Shown here piece by piece: positions 20,991 to 29,037 of a stretch of DNA of 64,000 nt. The stretch spans positions 1-64,000 of the forward strand of contig NZ_BONC01000029.1 in NCBI RefSeq assembly GCF_016862515.1, in the 5' to 3' direction. Position 1 is the first letter of the stretch. The number at the start of each line of letters is the position of its first letter. The DNA comes from Asanoa iriomotensis (lineage in GTDB: Bacteria > Actinomycetota > Actinomycetes > Mycobacteriales > Micromonosporaceae). The notes below the pieces were generated by a model. It worked only from the letters and a program-made list of their open reading frames with translations. It did not search any database and was not told the origin of the DNA. A program made the translations under genes and the position numbers.

Positions 20991-22439
20991 GTGCGACTGG
21001 ATCACGAACGCATCGTCAGCGCCGTGACGGCGCGCCTGACCCGGGCATCGTCCGCCGAAGAAGCCTGCCGGGTCGCGGTCAACACGATCAGCGCCGAGAC
21101 GGGCGCGATGGCGGCCGCGCTGCTGCCCGTACGAGATCATCTCCGGTGCGTCGCCGCCGCCGGCTCCTGGCACGTCTTCACCGCCGTGCAGACCGGTCGT
21201 GGTGTCTCCGGCCGGGCCTTCCGCACCGGGCGGACACAGACCGTCACGGCCGTCCGCGAGGACCCCGACTACATCCCGGTCGGCATCGCCGACGTGACGC
21301 TCGAGGTTTGCGCGCCCCTCGTCGACACCGACGGCCAGCCGATCGGCGTGTTCGACGTCGAGTGGTGTGACCCCACCGACGTCGCCGCCGCCCGGGCCTG
21401 CATCGAGGAGGTCGCGGCGTGCCTCGGCGACCGGATCACCCGCCTCGGCGGGCCACCGGCCGAGAACAGCAGCGAGAAGCTGCTCCGGCACGCCGGCGCG
21501 CTGACCGCCGCGGCCACCGAGTGGGAACTGATGGCGGCAGCCAACGACGCGGCCCGCGACGTCTCGGGCCTGTGCGCCGCAGTGCTCGTGGTCAGCGAAG
21601 GCCAACGGATCCGGGTCGGCATGCCGACGGCGCTGCCGGACGAGTTCGAGGCGAACCTGCGCGACGTGCTGACCACGGTGCCCGAGTCGGCGCTGCTGGA
21701 ACTGGTCACGCTGGCACACCGGCACGGCTCGTCGCACACCCTCGGCGAGACGGGCCACACGGTGCCGCCGGTCTACCGCCCACTGCTGGACGCGGGCGTG
21801 GCAACACTGATCACGGTGCCGGTCGGCCCACCCGGCGAAGGCGGCGTGATGCTGATCGCCGACGACCGCACCCTCGAGCCGGACTCGTCGACGGTCAACC
21901 TGATGGAGTTGCTGGCGGCGCAGGCCTGGGCGTGCCTGGACCGCCTGCGCACGCTGGCGGCGCTCCGCGAGCTGGCGATGTCGGACCCGCTGACGGGGTT
22001 GCGGCACCAGGGCCCGTTCGGCGAACGCATCCGCAACGCGGTGCCGGGCCGCACGGCGCTGCTGGCAATCGACATCGACCAGTTCAAGTACATCAACGAC
22101 ACGTACGGCCACCAGGAAGGCGACGCGGTCCTGGTGTCACTGGCCCGCGCGCTGCAAGGCGCCCTGCGCCGGGTGGACGAACTGTTCCGCCTGGGCGGCG
22201 ACGAGTTCGTGGCGGTGCTGGACGTGCGCCACCCGAGCGAGGCGATGACGATCGCGGACCGGCTGACGGACGCGGCCCGGGCGATCGGGCGCACGGTGAG
22301 CATCGGGGTCGCGCTGGTGGCCGACGAGGAACCACCGGAACGCACCCTGCGCCGAGCGGACGCGGCCATGTACGCGGTCAAACGCGACGGCCGCGACGGT
22401 GCCCGCCTGGCCCCCGCGTCGGCGACGGCTGACACGTGA
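20991..22439 (+). CDS. GAF-GGDEF diguanylate cyclase
   Basis: A 482-residue cytosolic protein with two GAF-like sensor domains (about 1-160 and 165-310) followed by a GGDEF domain. The active-site loop is RLGGDEF and the metal-binding Asp lies in AIDIDQFK, so c-di-GMP synthesis is expected. No upstream inhibitory RxxD motif was recognised. It ends 4 bp from the convergent DinB gene. The ligand of the GAF domains is unknown. Confidence 0.92.
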   Translation: MRLDHERIVSAVTARLTRASSAEEACRVAVNTISAETGAMAAALLPVRDHLRCVAAAGSWHVFTAVQTGRGVSGRAFRTGRTQTVTAVREDPDYIPVGIADVTLEVCAPLVDTDGQPIGVFDVEWCDPTDVAAARACIEEVAACLGDRITRLGGPPAENSSEKLLRHAGALTAAATEWELMAAANDAARDVSGLCAAVLVVSEGQRIRVGMPTALPDEFEANLRDVLTTVPESALLELVTLAHRHGSSHTLGETGHTVPPVYRPLLDAGVATLITVPVGPPGEGGVMLIADDRTLEPDSSTVNLMELLAAQAWACLDRLRTLAALRELAMSDPLTGLRHQGPFGERIRNAVPGRTALLAIDIDQFKYINDTYGHQEGDAVLVSLARALQGALRRVDELFRLGGDEFVAVLDVRHPSEAMTIADRLTDAARAIGRTVSIGVALVADEEPPERTLRRADAAMYAVKRDGRDGARLAPASATADT

Positions 22440-22443
22440 CGGC

Positions 22444-23163
22444 TCAGCCGCCGGAGCTCGCATCGAGGTCTCGGACGGCGAACCGGTGGTGTTCCCACTC
22501 CTCTTCGAGGATCACGTGCAGGCACGAGCGGACGGTTTCCGGATGCTCCGGGTTGTGCGGGTTCTCGCGCACCGCGACGAGATCCTCCGGCGTGACCGCG
22601 GCCAGGAAGTCGCGCACCATGGCGACGCGGCCGGCCCGGACCGCGAGCACTTCGGCGTAGGTCGGCGTTTCCGACCCGTCGCCCCCGTCCGCCAGCCCTA
22701 ATGGGTGGAACGGCTGCTCCAACTTCATGATCGCCCGCCCCAGCCACACGTCCGTCGCGTGCACCAGATGCCGGAGCGTCTGGGCGAAGGACCACTCGCC
22801 TGCGACTCGGATGTCAACGGTGCCGGCGGGCGCCGCCGCCGCGCGGGCGAGGGTGGCCGCCCAGGTTTTCTCGAGCGCTGCCCAGGCCGCTCGCAGGCCG
22901 TCGGGATCTTCGGCCCGCCGTTGGGCACGACCGGGGAAGCGCAGGTTCAGCTCGGCATCGACGAAGGGTGCCACGTCGACACCGTTGACCCGCAGACCGC
23001 TCCCATCCTCGAAGAGCCAGGGTGCGTCGATGTCGGCACCCGCGATGTCGACACCGCGCATCACCACGCCGGACAGGTCTGACTCGACGAACCGCGCGCC
23101 GTTTAGGGTGACGCCGCGGAATTCGGCTTTCCGCAGGTCATCGGACCGGTCGAAGGTCTTCAT
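22444..23163 (-). CDS. Pentapeptide-repeat / DinB-like fusion protein
   Basis: The 239-residue protein opens with about seven pentapeptide-like repeats (A-D/N-L-x-x pattern, about residues 10-50), then a DinB/MDMPI-like four-helix domain with the HLVHATDVWL and EEEWEHHRFA His-bearing helices that normally hold the metal. DinB enzymes are often thiol-dependent transferases. ATG at 23163 has GGGAGGG 5 nt upstream; a longer frame to 23220 exists but lacks a site. Last host gene before the integrated element. Confidence 0.85.
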   Translation of the reverse strand: MKTFDRSDDLRKAEFRGVTLNGARFVESDLSGVVMRGVDIAGADIDAPWLFEDGSGLRVNGVDVAPFVDAELNLRFPGRAQRRAEDPDGLRAAWAALEKTWAATLARAAAAPAGTVDIRVAGEWSFAQTLRHLVHATDVWLGRAIMKLEQPFHPLGLADGGDGSETPTYAEVLAVRAGRVAMVRDFLAAVTPEDLVAVRENPHNPEHPETVRSCLHVILEEEWEHHRFAVRDLDASSGG

Positions 23164-23258
23164 GAAGTCCCTCCCGTCGAGTGCCGCCAGGACTCGGAGC
23201 ATAGGGACACCCACCGACACTCGCGGTCCCGACCGCGACCCGCTCGACGGAAACGAGT

Positions 23259-23293
23259 CAGGGCCGGTCCCTCTCGTGAGGAAACCGACCCTG
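23259..23293 (-). terminator. Displaced host terminator of tRNA-Pro
   Basis: A hairpin (CAGGGCCGGT... pairing with ...ACCGACCCTG) 13 bp beyond the attL core. A 32/35-identical copy sits at 39455-39489, 15 bp beyond the attR core. The left copy is the original host terminator, cut off from the tRNA by the insertion. Confidence 0.65.
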
Positions 23294-23306
23294 TGGCGGT
23301 GCTATG

Positions 23307-23352
23307 TGGTCGGGGTGGCCGGATTTGAACCGACGACCTCTTCGTCCCGAAC
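23307..23352. repeat. attL core (46 bp)
   Basis: Identical to 39505-39550. It contains the tRNA-Pro 3' half from the anticodon loop to the CCA, without the 5' half, so this copy is a tRNA remnant rather than a functional gene. Confidence 0.95.
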
Positions 23353-23452
23353 TAGGTCAGGCCCGGCCCATTACATGGGCATCTGGCTATACATACTGGT
23401 CGGCCTCGTTGTTCCTGTAAGTCTACGAAGGCTGGCGTGGCAGCGAACGACA

Positions 23453-23475
23453 AGATCGTCTCCCAGACTTCTCCC
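23453..23475. repeat. Candidate arm-type integrase site, left
   Basis: AGATCGTCTCCCAGA-N-TTCTCCC, matching 39410-39432 at 22 of 23 positions in direct orientation. It sits about 100 bp inside attL; its partner sits about 72 bp inside attR. In the excised circle the two would flank the core, as arm-type Int sites do in pSAM2. Confidence 0.6.
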
Positions 23476-23500
23476 AACCTGGCGATTCGCGTTCCGGGGG

Positions 23501-24262
23501 CTATCCGGTCTCCGGCCGCGCGGTCATGAGGTCGAGCAGGCGTGCGTTCTCCACGGTGATTGTTGCCGGTGGCGGCCATGCAAGCGCCCGGTTTGTCGGC
23601 GGCCAAATTGCTCCGACGAGTCCAGCACGCTCAGCGGCTGGTATGTACCTCGCACCGTCAAAGCTGTGGACGTACTGGGCCGCGAGTCGTCCGATCACCA
23701 GCGTGGCCGTGTACGCCAGCCACGTCCCACGAGTGCCTCCCGACTTCGCGGGCGGGGTTCCCGGTTGCGGACCGACAGGAAGGTGTTGGCCGGCAGCGGA
23801 CTCGTCCAGCGCTCCAATGTAGATCCAGCACCGCGCGGACGGGGTGCCCTCGACTCGAAACCGCCGGTACTCGGCCACAGGTATCAGCGCTGTCGGCGTT
23901 CGGTCTACCAGCGCGCGCATCAAGACCGTTTTAGCGATCCAACGCGCGATGAGGTCTACGGCCGTCGCGGGCATGGTATGCGCCTGCCCGGCGATCAACG
24001 GGATGAGGATGGGCTTGGCCGGGTTCTCGTACTGGCTGTTCATCCACCCATTGCATGTCTTGCAGACGGCTCGCGTCACGGAGGCCGGTGGTCGCTTCCC
24101 AGCGTATGGCGTGCCTCGATCCCACCCGGTGAACTGCTCGGCGACTTGCGCGGCGGCGTGGTTGCGTACCCAATTGGGCAACGCATCTTCCTTCGACACC
24201 TGGCCGGACGAGCCACACAGTCGGCATCCGTGTTCTTGGCTGCGTCGCCTTGGCGTATTCAC
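23501..24262 (-). CDS. HNH-like zinc protein, hypothetical cargo gene
   Basis: A 253-residue protein with a CxxC at Cys13/Cys16 (CRLCG) and a second at Cys67/Cys70 in VCKTCNGWMN, the spacing and C-x-x-C-N pattern of HNH-type zinc-finger nucleases. The middle Trp/His segment could complete the fold, but the catalytic His is not certain. Start is GTG at 24262. First element gene after attL, transcribed towards it. Nuclease or defence function is inferred. Confidence 0.65.
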   Translation of the reverse strand: MNTPRRRSQEHGCRLCGSSGQVSKEDALPNWVRNHAAAQVAEQFTGWDRGTPYAGKRPPASVTRAVCKTCNGWMNSQYENPAKPILIPLIAGQAHTMPATAVDLIARWIAKTVLMRALVDRTPTALIPVAEYRRFRVEGTPSARCWIYIGALDESAAGQHLPVGPQPGTPPAKSGGTRGTWLAYTATLVIGRLAAQYVHSFDGARYIPAAERAGLVGAIWPPTNRALAWPPPATITVENARLLDLMTARPETG

Positions 24263-24348
24263 GACGTGACGGTACGCCGCTGTCCATTAAGAGTGCCCGA
24301 GGTCTGGGCCTGTATGGCATCCCGTCGCGCAGGCTTCGCCCAACCGGG

Positions 24349-24412
24349 CCGCGCCCACCTGGTCCAGGTGGAGCGCCCCACTGGACGAACGACCTGGACC
24401 AGGTGGGCGCGG
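24349..24412. repeat. 21-bp perfect inverted repeat with nested palindromes
   Basis: Arms 24349-24369 and 24392-24412 are perfectly complementary with a 22-nt loop. Each arm contains its own near-palindrome (ACCTGGTCCAGGT and ACCTGGACCAGGT), so two protein-binding half-sites lie about 36 bp apart. Confidence 0.75.
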
Positions 24413-24520
24413 TCTGGCTGCCTGTGGTGTGCGACGGGCGCACCGATCGTGCCGGCCATCCCAGAGCCGCCGAGGGTCCAGGGGCGAGTAGCCCCGGCCG
24501 CCGGAGGCCATCTCCGGGTC

Positions 24521-24539
24521 GTAGGGCCGGAGGCCCTAC
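24521..24539. repeat. Tight hairpin GTAGGGCC-gga-GGCCCTAC
   Basis: An 8-bp perfect stem with a 3-nt loop. The motif GCCGGAGGC is repeated three times around it between 24499 and 24550. Confidence 0.6.
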
Positions 24540-24801
24540 CCGCCGGAGGCGTGACCCTGGTCGACGCGCGACCGCGAGCCGCGCAAGGTGGCCGGCGTCC
24601 GCCGTAACCGCGCCCCGGTGATGGCCGGCCGCCCGGTGACTGCGATGGTTCGTAGTCGCCGGGCTTCGGCGTGCCCGCTGTCGGTTACGCGCCCCGCCGG
24701 GCCGGCGCGCCGCGAGCGAAGCGGCAAGGCGTGCCGTGTCCGGCTAGGGCGCGAGCGGCCGCTTGCGGCCGCCTTGAAGACGTATAGAAAGTTCTCACCG
24801 G

Positions 24802-24832
24802 CATCAGGTGGGACTCGACATCAGGTGGGACT
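24802..24832. repeat. 14-bp direct repeat upstream of the DUF5131 gene
   Basis: CATCAGGTGGGACT occurs at 24802 and 24819, a 17-bp period, 124 bp before the DUF5131 start. It could be a regulator site or promoter duplication. Confidence 0.55.
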
Positions 24833-24955
24833 AGACAATCGGGTGGCCGTGCGCTCGCGCAGATGAGATGAATTCGCTATCGGCGCGCCTGTGTGTGACG
24901 CCCTGCCCGCCTTCGGTAACCTACGCCCGACCGACACAAGACATCGGAGGCGGGA

Positions 24956-25702
24956 ATGGCAGACGGGTCGGCAATTGAGTGGACTCAGGCCACCTGGAAC
25001 CCGACCACGGGATGTGATCGGATATCGGCTGGATGCGACAATTGTTACGCTTTGACCTTGTCCAAGCGCCTCAAGGCGATGGGTCAGGCGAAGTATCAGA
25101 ACGACGGGGATGCGCGAACCTCCGGGCCGGGCTTCGGTCTGACGGTGCACCGGGATGCGCTTGACATTCCCCGCAAGTGGCGCGCACCGCGCCTGGTGTT
25201 CGTGAATTCTATGAGCGATCTCTTTCACGGCAAAGTGCCCCTGCCGTTCATTCGGGAGGTTTTTGAGACCATGGAGGCCTGCCCGCAGCACACCTTTCAG
25301 GTTCTGACGAAGCGCGCTCGGCGCCTACGCCGACTCGCCCCCAATTTGCCTTGGCCAAAGAACGTGTGGATGGGCGTTTCGGTCGAGTCCAGCCGTGAGG
25401 CGCACCGGATTGACGAGTTGCGTGGCGTGCCGGCGGCGGTCCGGTTCCTCTCTTGCGAGCCCCTCTTGGCATCGCTCGGTCAGATCGACTTGAGCGGTAT
25501 TGGATGGGTGATTGCCGGCGGCGAAAGCGGACCCAACTATCGCCCGGTCGATGTGCGCTGGGTTGCGGAACTGCGCGATAGGTGCACTCAGGGACATGTT
25601 CCCTTCTTTTTTAAGCAATGGGGCGGTCGGACGCCGAAGGAAGCTGGTCGCAATCTGGACGGGCGTACCTGGGATGAGATGCCTGCCCGAGTAGCTGTTT
25701 AG
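24956..25702 (+). CDS. DUF5131 (phage Gp37/Gp68-like) three-Cys-motif protein
   Basis: The 248-residue protein has the three-cysteine signature Cys20, Cys27, Cys30 (GCDRISAGCDNCYA), reminiscent of a radical-SAM-like cluster site though with different spacing, and the family blocks VFVNSMSDLFHG, VLTKR, NVWMGVSVE and GGESGPNYRPV. A GGAGG site precedes the ATG. It overlaps tail-to-tail by 4 bp with the TcmP gene, its known genomic partner. Biochemical role is not established; nucleic acid modification is a guess. Confidence 0.88.
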   Translation: MADGSAIEWTQATWNPTTGCDRISAGCDNCYALTLSKRLKAMGQAKYQNDGDARTSGPGFGLTVHRDALDIPRKWRAPRLVFVNSMSDLFHGKVPLPFIREVFETMEACPQHTFQVLTKRARRLRRLAPNLPWPKNVWMGVSVESSREAHRIDELRGVPAAVRFLSCEPLLASLGQIDLSGIGWVIAGGESGPNYRPVDVRWVAELRDRCTQGHVPFFFKQWGGRTPKEAGRNLDGRTWDEMPARVAV

Positions 25703-26835
25703 TTGAACTCGGCCTGGTCCGCATCGCGGAGGTCAGCTTCAGAGTAGAATCTGACGGTGCATCCTTCGGGCCACGGAGTCGTCGCTTCGAGCGGCTCGAC
25801 TCTGAAAGCCAAGCCCGTCATGCGAAGTTCCTGGAGGCCTGCCCGCAGGAGCCTATCGGATTGGCCCGCCTGCATTGCATCGATCCGCATTTGCTGCCAC
25901 GTCTTCTCTTGCCCGGCATAGCCACGGAGTATCTCAACCATTGTCGACGTTATCGCAATGCCGTCGAAGAGGGTTGGTGCATCGATGGAAGCCGGAGATG
26001 CGCCCCGTCCTAAGACTGGGTCGATCCTGCGCTGCATCTTGGTCCAGCACTCAAGGCCCCGTTCCGCGTGCGTGAGAAAGACGAGATGGTATCGCGCAGT
26101 TTCATTCGGCACTCTTATCGCGAAGTAGCTAGCGTAGAGGCCTGTGGAACGCCAGTCGGAACAGTACGCCTCGACAAGGGCCGTCATCCCCTCCGGTTGG
26201 GATTGGTGGTCTAACACCGTTCGCCATGAGTTCGTTCCGAAGTGACGCTGCATCGCGGTTTGCCACGTGCTTACAGTCTTGCGCTGGTGCATCTCTTTAC
26301 TGAAGAACGAGATTATTGCCTCGTCGCGTGGCCCGCTATCTAGGCACGCTCTCACACTCTCCGCCGCGAGGTCTGCAGGGCCGTATGGGTCCAGCAACCA
26401 AAGAACCGGGTCCCCGTCATTTTCTCGATGGGTGTAGTCACGAAGCTTCTGGGCATTCTCGGCGAATGATCCGGGCGGCAGCACCCGCCATTTGAGTTGC
26501 GCAGCGGACGGCACCTTTTGTCGCTGCCGTTCCAGTTCGGCGGCTCGATCGGGTCGCTCCTCCAGTGAGAGGAGACGAAGGGTTCCCCGAAAGCGTTGGA
26601 GTCGTGAATGACCAAGAAGAGTTTTAGCCACGACCACAGATGAACCTGGGTCGCCTTGGCTGTATATTCCGGCGCCCGCAAACGCGTCGACTACCGTGGC
26701 GGTGTCGCGCGTCTGAAGAAAGACGGGAAGCCAGCAGTTTAAGTAATGGGCATACGAGCGGTGCTTGATAAATGTGTATGGGTCACTTGGGTAGATCGTT
26801 TGTTGCATCTGACTGCGACGACTCCGCAGGTGCAT
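25699..26835 (-). CDS. tcmP: Three-Cys-motif partner protein (TcmP family)
   Basis: The 378-residue protein has the TcmP opening YTFIKHRSYAHYLNCWLPVF and a methyltransferase-like glycine motif at Asp50 (VVDAFAGAG). A later LLDPYGP resembles motif IV of nucleic-acid methyltransferases. The C-terminal third may be a winged-helix domain. ATG at 26835 has GGAG at 6 nt. TcmP genes are defined by proximity to three-Cys-motif (DUF5131) genes; here the two are convergent with overlapping stops. Function is unknown; phage defence or modification is inferred from cargo context. Confidence 0.88.
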   Translation of the reverse strand: MHLRSRRSQMQQTIYPSDPYTFIKHRSYAHYLNCWLPVFLQTRDTATVVDAFAGAGIYSQGDPGSSVVVAKTLLGHSRLQRFRGTLRLLSLEERPDRAAELERQRQKVPSAAQLKWRVLPPGSFAENAQKLRDYTHRENDGDPVLWLLDPYGPADLAAESVRACLDSGPRDEAIISFFSKEMHQRKTVSTWQTAMQRHFGTNSWRTVLDHQSQPEGMTALVEAYCSDWRSTGLYASYFAIRVPNETARYHLVFLTHAERGLECWTKMQRRIDPVLGRGASPASIDAPTLFDGIAITSTMVEILRGYAGQEKTWQQMRIDAMQAGQSDRLLRAGLQELRMTGLAFRVEPLEATTPWPEGCTVRFYSEADLRDADQAEFN

Positions 26836-26986
26836 GACAAACTCCGACCGGGGGGCGATGGGCCTCCCAGAGTACCGATGCGCTCACCCAGTGTCACGCT
26901 CCCGCCGCGAGAGCACGCAAAGTCCACAACGGCGCGGTGTCACCTTGAACGCTCTGGTTCGCCGGAATGGGCGTTTCGGCGTCGGC

Positions 26987-27340
26987 CTACTCAGCGTCTG
27001 CGTCTGCTGGCGGGGGGTCAGCCCATCGCAGGAAGCGGTCGAAGATTGCGGCGGGTTCTGGCAGCTTGTGGGGACGCAGCCGGTGGAGATCGGCCATCGC
27101 CTCGAAGAGCTGGCCTGCGAGATATACAGAGAGGGCCGGGCGATCATCGCCGTACTCCGTGAGCAGGGTTGCCCTGGCGTCTCTACAGGGCCATTCCTGA
27201 CCGTCCTCCTGGCAGAGCCAGATCGGGCGTGCTGGCAGATGCGCCCGCGGCTGGCTGGGGCTCGGCTGATGCAGAAGCGGCCACGGCGACCACGCCGGAG
27301 GCGCCGAGGCGCGACGTGCCCAGTTAGGCTGCGATGTCAT
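26987..27340 (-). CDS. Small actinobacterial protein with CxxxxxxWPC motif, unknown function
   Basis: The 117-residue product has a Pro-rich N-terminus and a conserved-looking core (RPIWLCQEDGQEWPC, then LLTEYGDDRPALSVYLAGQL). Proteins of this pattern recur in actinobacterial genomes near mobile elements, without a known function. The ATG at 27340 is preferred; the open frame continues upstream but with poor composition. It lies upstream of tcmP on the same strand. Confidence 0.6.
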   Translation of the reverse strand: MTSQPNWARRASAPPAWSPWPLLHQPSPSQPRAHLPARPIWLCQEDGQEWPCRDARATLLTEYGDDRPALSVYLAGQLFEAMADLHRLRPHKLPEPAAIFDRFLRWADPPPADADAE

Positions 27341-27445
27341 GGCATTACGTTGACGGACGACCACAGCATAGGTCAAGAGCAGACGTCGCGTTGACGTTCG
27401 CCATGATGACGTACGCCCTCGTGACGGCTGCCTACGGTCAGGGTC

Positions 27446-27655
27446 ATGGCACCGAAGCGGAAGCGCGAGCGGCTGATGATGTCGCACGAGATCCGCATGC
27501 GGCTTGGTGGGATCAGCCGCCAGCGCGTCTATGCGATTACGAGTCACAAGAACTTCCCGGACCCGGTCGCCGAGTTGGCTGCGGGGAAGATCTGGGCGAC
27601 GGATGACGTCGAAGCGTGGATCAAGGAATACCGGCCCGAGTTGGGCGAGGACTGA
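27446..27655 (+). CDS. Small HTH protein (AlpA/MerR-like)
   Basis: A 69-residue protein with a basic start and a winged-helix-type pattern (ISRQRVYAITSHKNFPDPVAEL...IWATDDVEAWI) as in AlpA-like DNA-binding and excisionase-like proteins. It probably regulates element genes. Another Xis-like protein stands next to int, so this is more likely a transcription factor. Confidence 0.75.
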   Translation: MAPKRKRERLMMSHEIRMRLGGISRQRVYAITSHKNFPDPVAELAAGKIWATDDVEAWIKEYRPELGED

Positions 27656-27683
27656 CCCCAAAGGTTGGTTGGCAGCGAGCTTC

Positions 27684-28085
27684 TTACCGTTCTTGCCTGC
27701 GGTCGAGTAGTTCTGGGAAGACAGGCTCCAAGACGCAGATCTCGTTGCCCCACGGGTCGCGCATCACCCAGAAGTCGAACCCGCGTGCCTGCTGGTGGTC
27801 GTAGCGGCGCGCGCCGAGGGTCTCAAGTCGCTGCACCTCAGCCTCGACGTCCTCCACCTCCAGGTCCAGGTGCATGCGCTCCTTCGACAACTTGGCGTCG
27901 GCCGTGTGCTGAAGTAGGACCCGGATCTCTGAGTCCGGTAGGCGTAGCCGTCGGTAGATGTGGCGGCTTTGGTCCGCCACGGGTTCCTCCGTGGCGTCGA
28001 GCGCCGCCGACCAGAACTGAACAGCTCCGTCCAGGTCGTCGCAGTCGATCACGAAATGACACACGCGACTCTTATGGGCGGTCAT
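27684..28085 (-). CDS. VOC (glyoxalase/bleomycin-resistance-like) protein
   Basis: The 133-residue protein has two beta-alpha-beta-beta-beta modules with likely metal ligands His in VCHFVID, His in MHLDLE and Glu in EICVLEP, and the DPWGNE loop. VOC proteins include glyoxalase I, ring-cleavage dioxygenases and antibiotic-binding proteins; the substrate here is open. ATG at 28085 overlaps the CutA stop by 4 bp, placing it last in the XRE-CutA-VOC operon. Confidence 0.85.
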   Translation of the reverse strand: MTAHKSRVCHFVIDCDDLDGAVQFWSAALDATEEPVADQSRHIYRRLRLPDSEIRVLLQHTADAKLSKERMHLDLEVEDVEAEVQRLETLGARRYDHQQARGFDFWVMRDPWGNEICVLEPVFPELLDRRQER

Positions 28086-28420
28086 GACTGCGACCCCGGC
28101 TCTCTGGTCTCCGAGATGATCCACGAGATGTACGTCGGGTTGCCGCTCTCGATCGGCCATGCGACGACGCAGGGGACTTCGTAGGGATGCCGCTCGTTCG
28201 TCAGGCGCACGATCTCGGAGACGTGGGCGGTCCTTGTGTGCAGTGCGACCCTCGCCTCTTGCACCTCGTTGACCTCGCCACGCCACCGAAAGACAGAGCT
28301 GATCTCGTTGATCGTGTGGCCGCCTGCACACAACCGCAGGTCGACCAACTCGCGAGCGAACGAAGCGAGCCAGTTTGGGTCCGGTGCCGTAATCACAACC
28401 TCGCAGACCTGTTCAGGCAC
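28082..28420 (-). CDS. CutA-like protein
   Basis: The 112-residue protein shows the CutA1 pattern: short strand VCEVVITAPDP, a helix with LASFARELV, the INEISSVFRWRGEV core and the terminal PYEVPCVVAWPIES...YISWI. CutA proteins form PII-like trimers and bind divalent metals. It is unusual cargo in an AICE. GTG at 28420 overlaps the upstream XRE stop by 8 bp and its stop overlaps the VOC start, indicating tight coupling. Confidence 0.88.
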   Translation of the reverse strand: MPEQVCEVVITAPDPNWLASFARELVDLRLCAGGHTINEISSVFRWRGEVNEVQEARVALHTRTAHVSEIVRLTNERHPYEVPCVVAWPIESGNPTYISWIISETREPGSQS

Positions 28421-29024
28421 GCGCCACCTCCGACGCCTTGAGTTCCTCGATCGTCGCAGTCGCTGTTTCCTGATCACGAGCCATGGCGCCCCAACCGGTG
28501 ACCACGCTGCCGTCGTAGCTGAGACCGACCCACCGGCCGGACATGTACTGACCGTGCGGGTGCAGCACGAAATACATCGTGCCCTTCGACCGGACGGCGC
28601 CGTCGGTGGCTGCATACCAGCCCATGACGATCTCGTTGTCCCACAGCCGCAGTTCGCCTCGCCAGTGGTAGCCGCCCTCTTCGACGTCGAGGCCCCGCGT
28701 GGTCGTCTCGACGTCGATCCGCTCGCCTTCCTGCCGGAATCGCACCTCTTGAAGCGTGACGATTTCCTCGCCGTCCTTGAAGGTCTGCCATGAAGCCCAC
28801 CAGTCCCCCGACAGGTGGATGCGGTGACTCGCGAGTCCCGCTAGCTCACCTACGGAGATGTCCAGGGCGTTAGCGATCGCGACCGCGACCGACAGGACGG
28901 GCTGCTGTTCGCCGGCCTCATATCGCCGGATTTGCCGGCGGTCGACGCCGGCCGCGTCGGCTAGCTCGGCCTGTGACATTCCAAGTTCTGACCTGCGTCG
29001 ACGCAGGACTTCCGCCATTTCCAC
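28413..29024 (-). CDS. XRE-type HTH regulator with C-terminal beta-rich domain
   Basis: The 203-residue protein starts with a classic XRE helix-turn-helix (MSQAELADAAGVDRRQIRRYEAGEQQP, residues about 14-40). The rest (about 68-195) is Trp/Gly-rich alternating sequence suggestive of a calycin-like beta-barrel that could bind a ligand. It heads an operon with CutA and VOC genes and faces the transfer genes across a six-site operator array. Probably it represses both itself and the transfer operon. GTG at 29024 is used; ATG at 29018 is possible. Confidence 0.87.
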   Translation of the reverse strand: MEMAEVLRRRRSELGMSQAELADAAGVDRRQIRRYEAGEQQPVLSVAVAIANALDISVGELAGLASHRIHLSGDWWASWQTFKDGEEIVTLQEVRFRQEGERIDVETTTRGLDVEEGGYHWRGELRLWDNEIVMGWYAATDGAVRSKGTMYFVLHPHGQYMSGRWVGLSYDGSVVTGWGAMARDQETATATIEELKASEVARA

Positions 29025-29037
29025 CTGCCCATTGTGT

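Larger units (their letters stand above)
24263..24955. other. Gene-poor region rich in palindromes
   Basis: About 690 bp with no convincing gene between the HNH-like and DUF5131 genes. It holds several strong inverted repeats and a direct repeat listed separately, and a short ggggc-gagta-gcccc hairpin at 24481-24495. Such a block could be a transfer origin (clt), a replication origin or a regulatory region. Confidence 0.5.
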
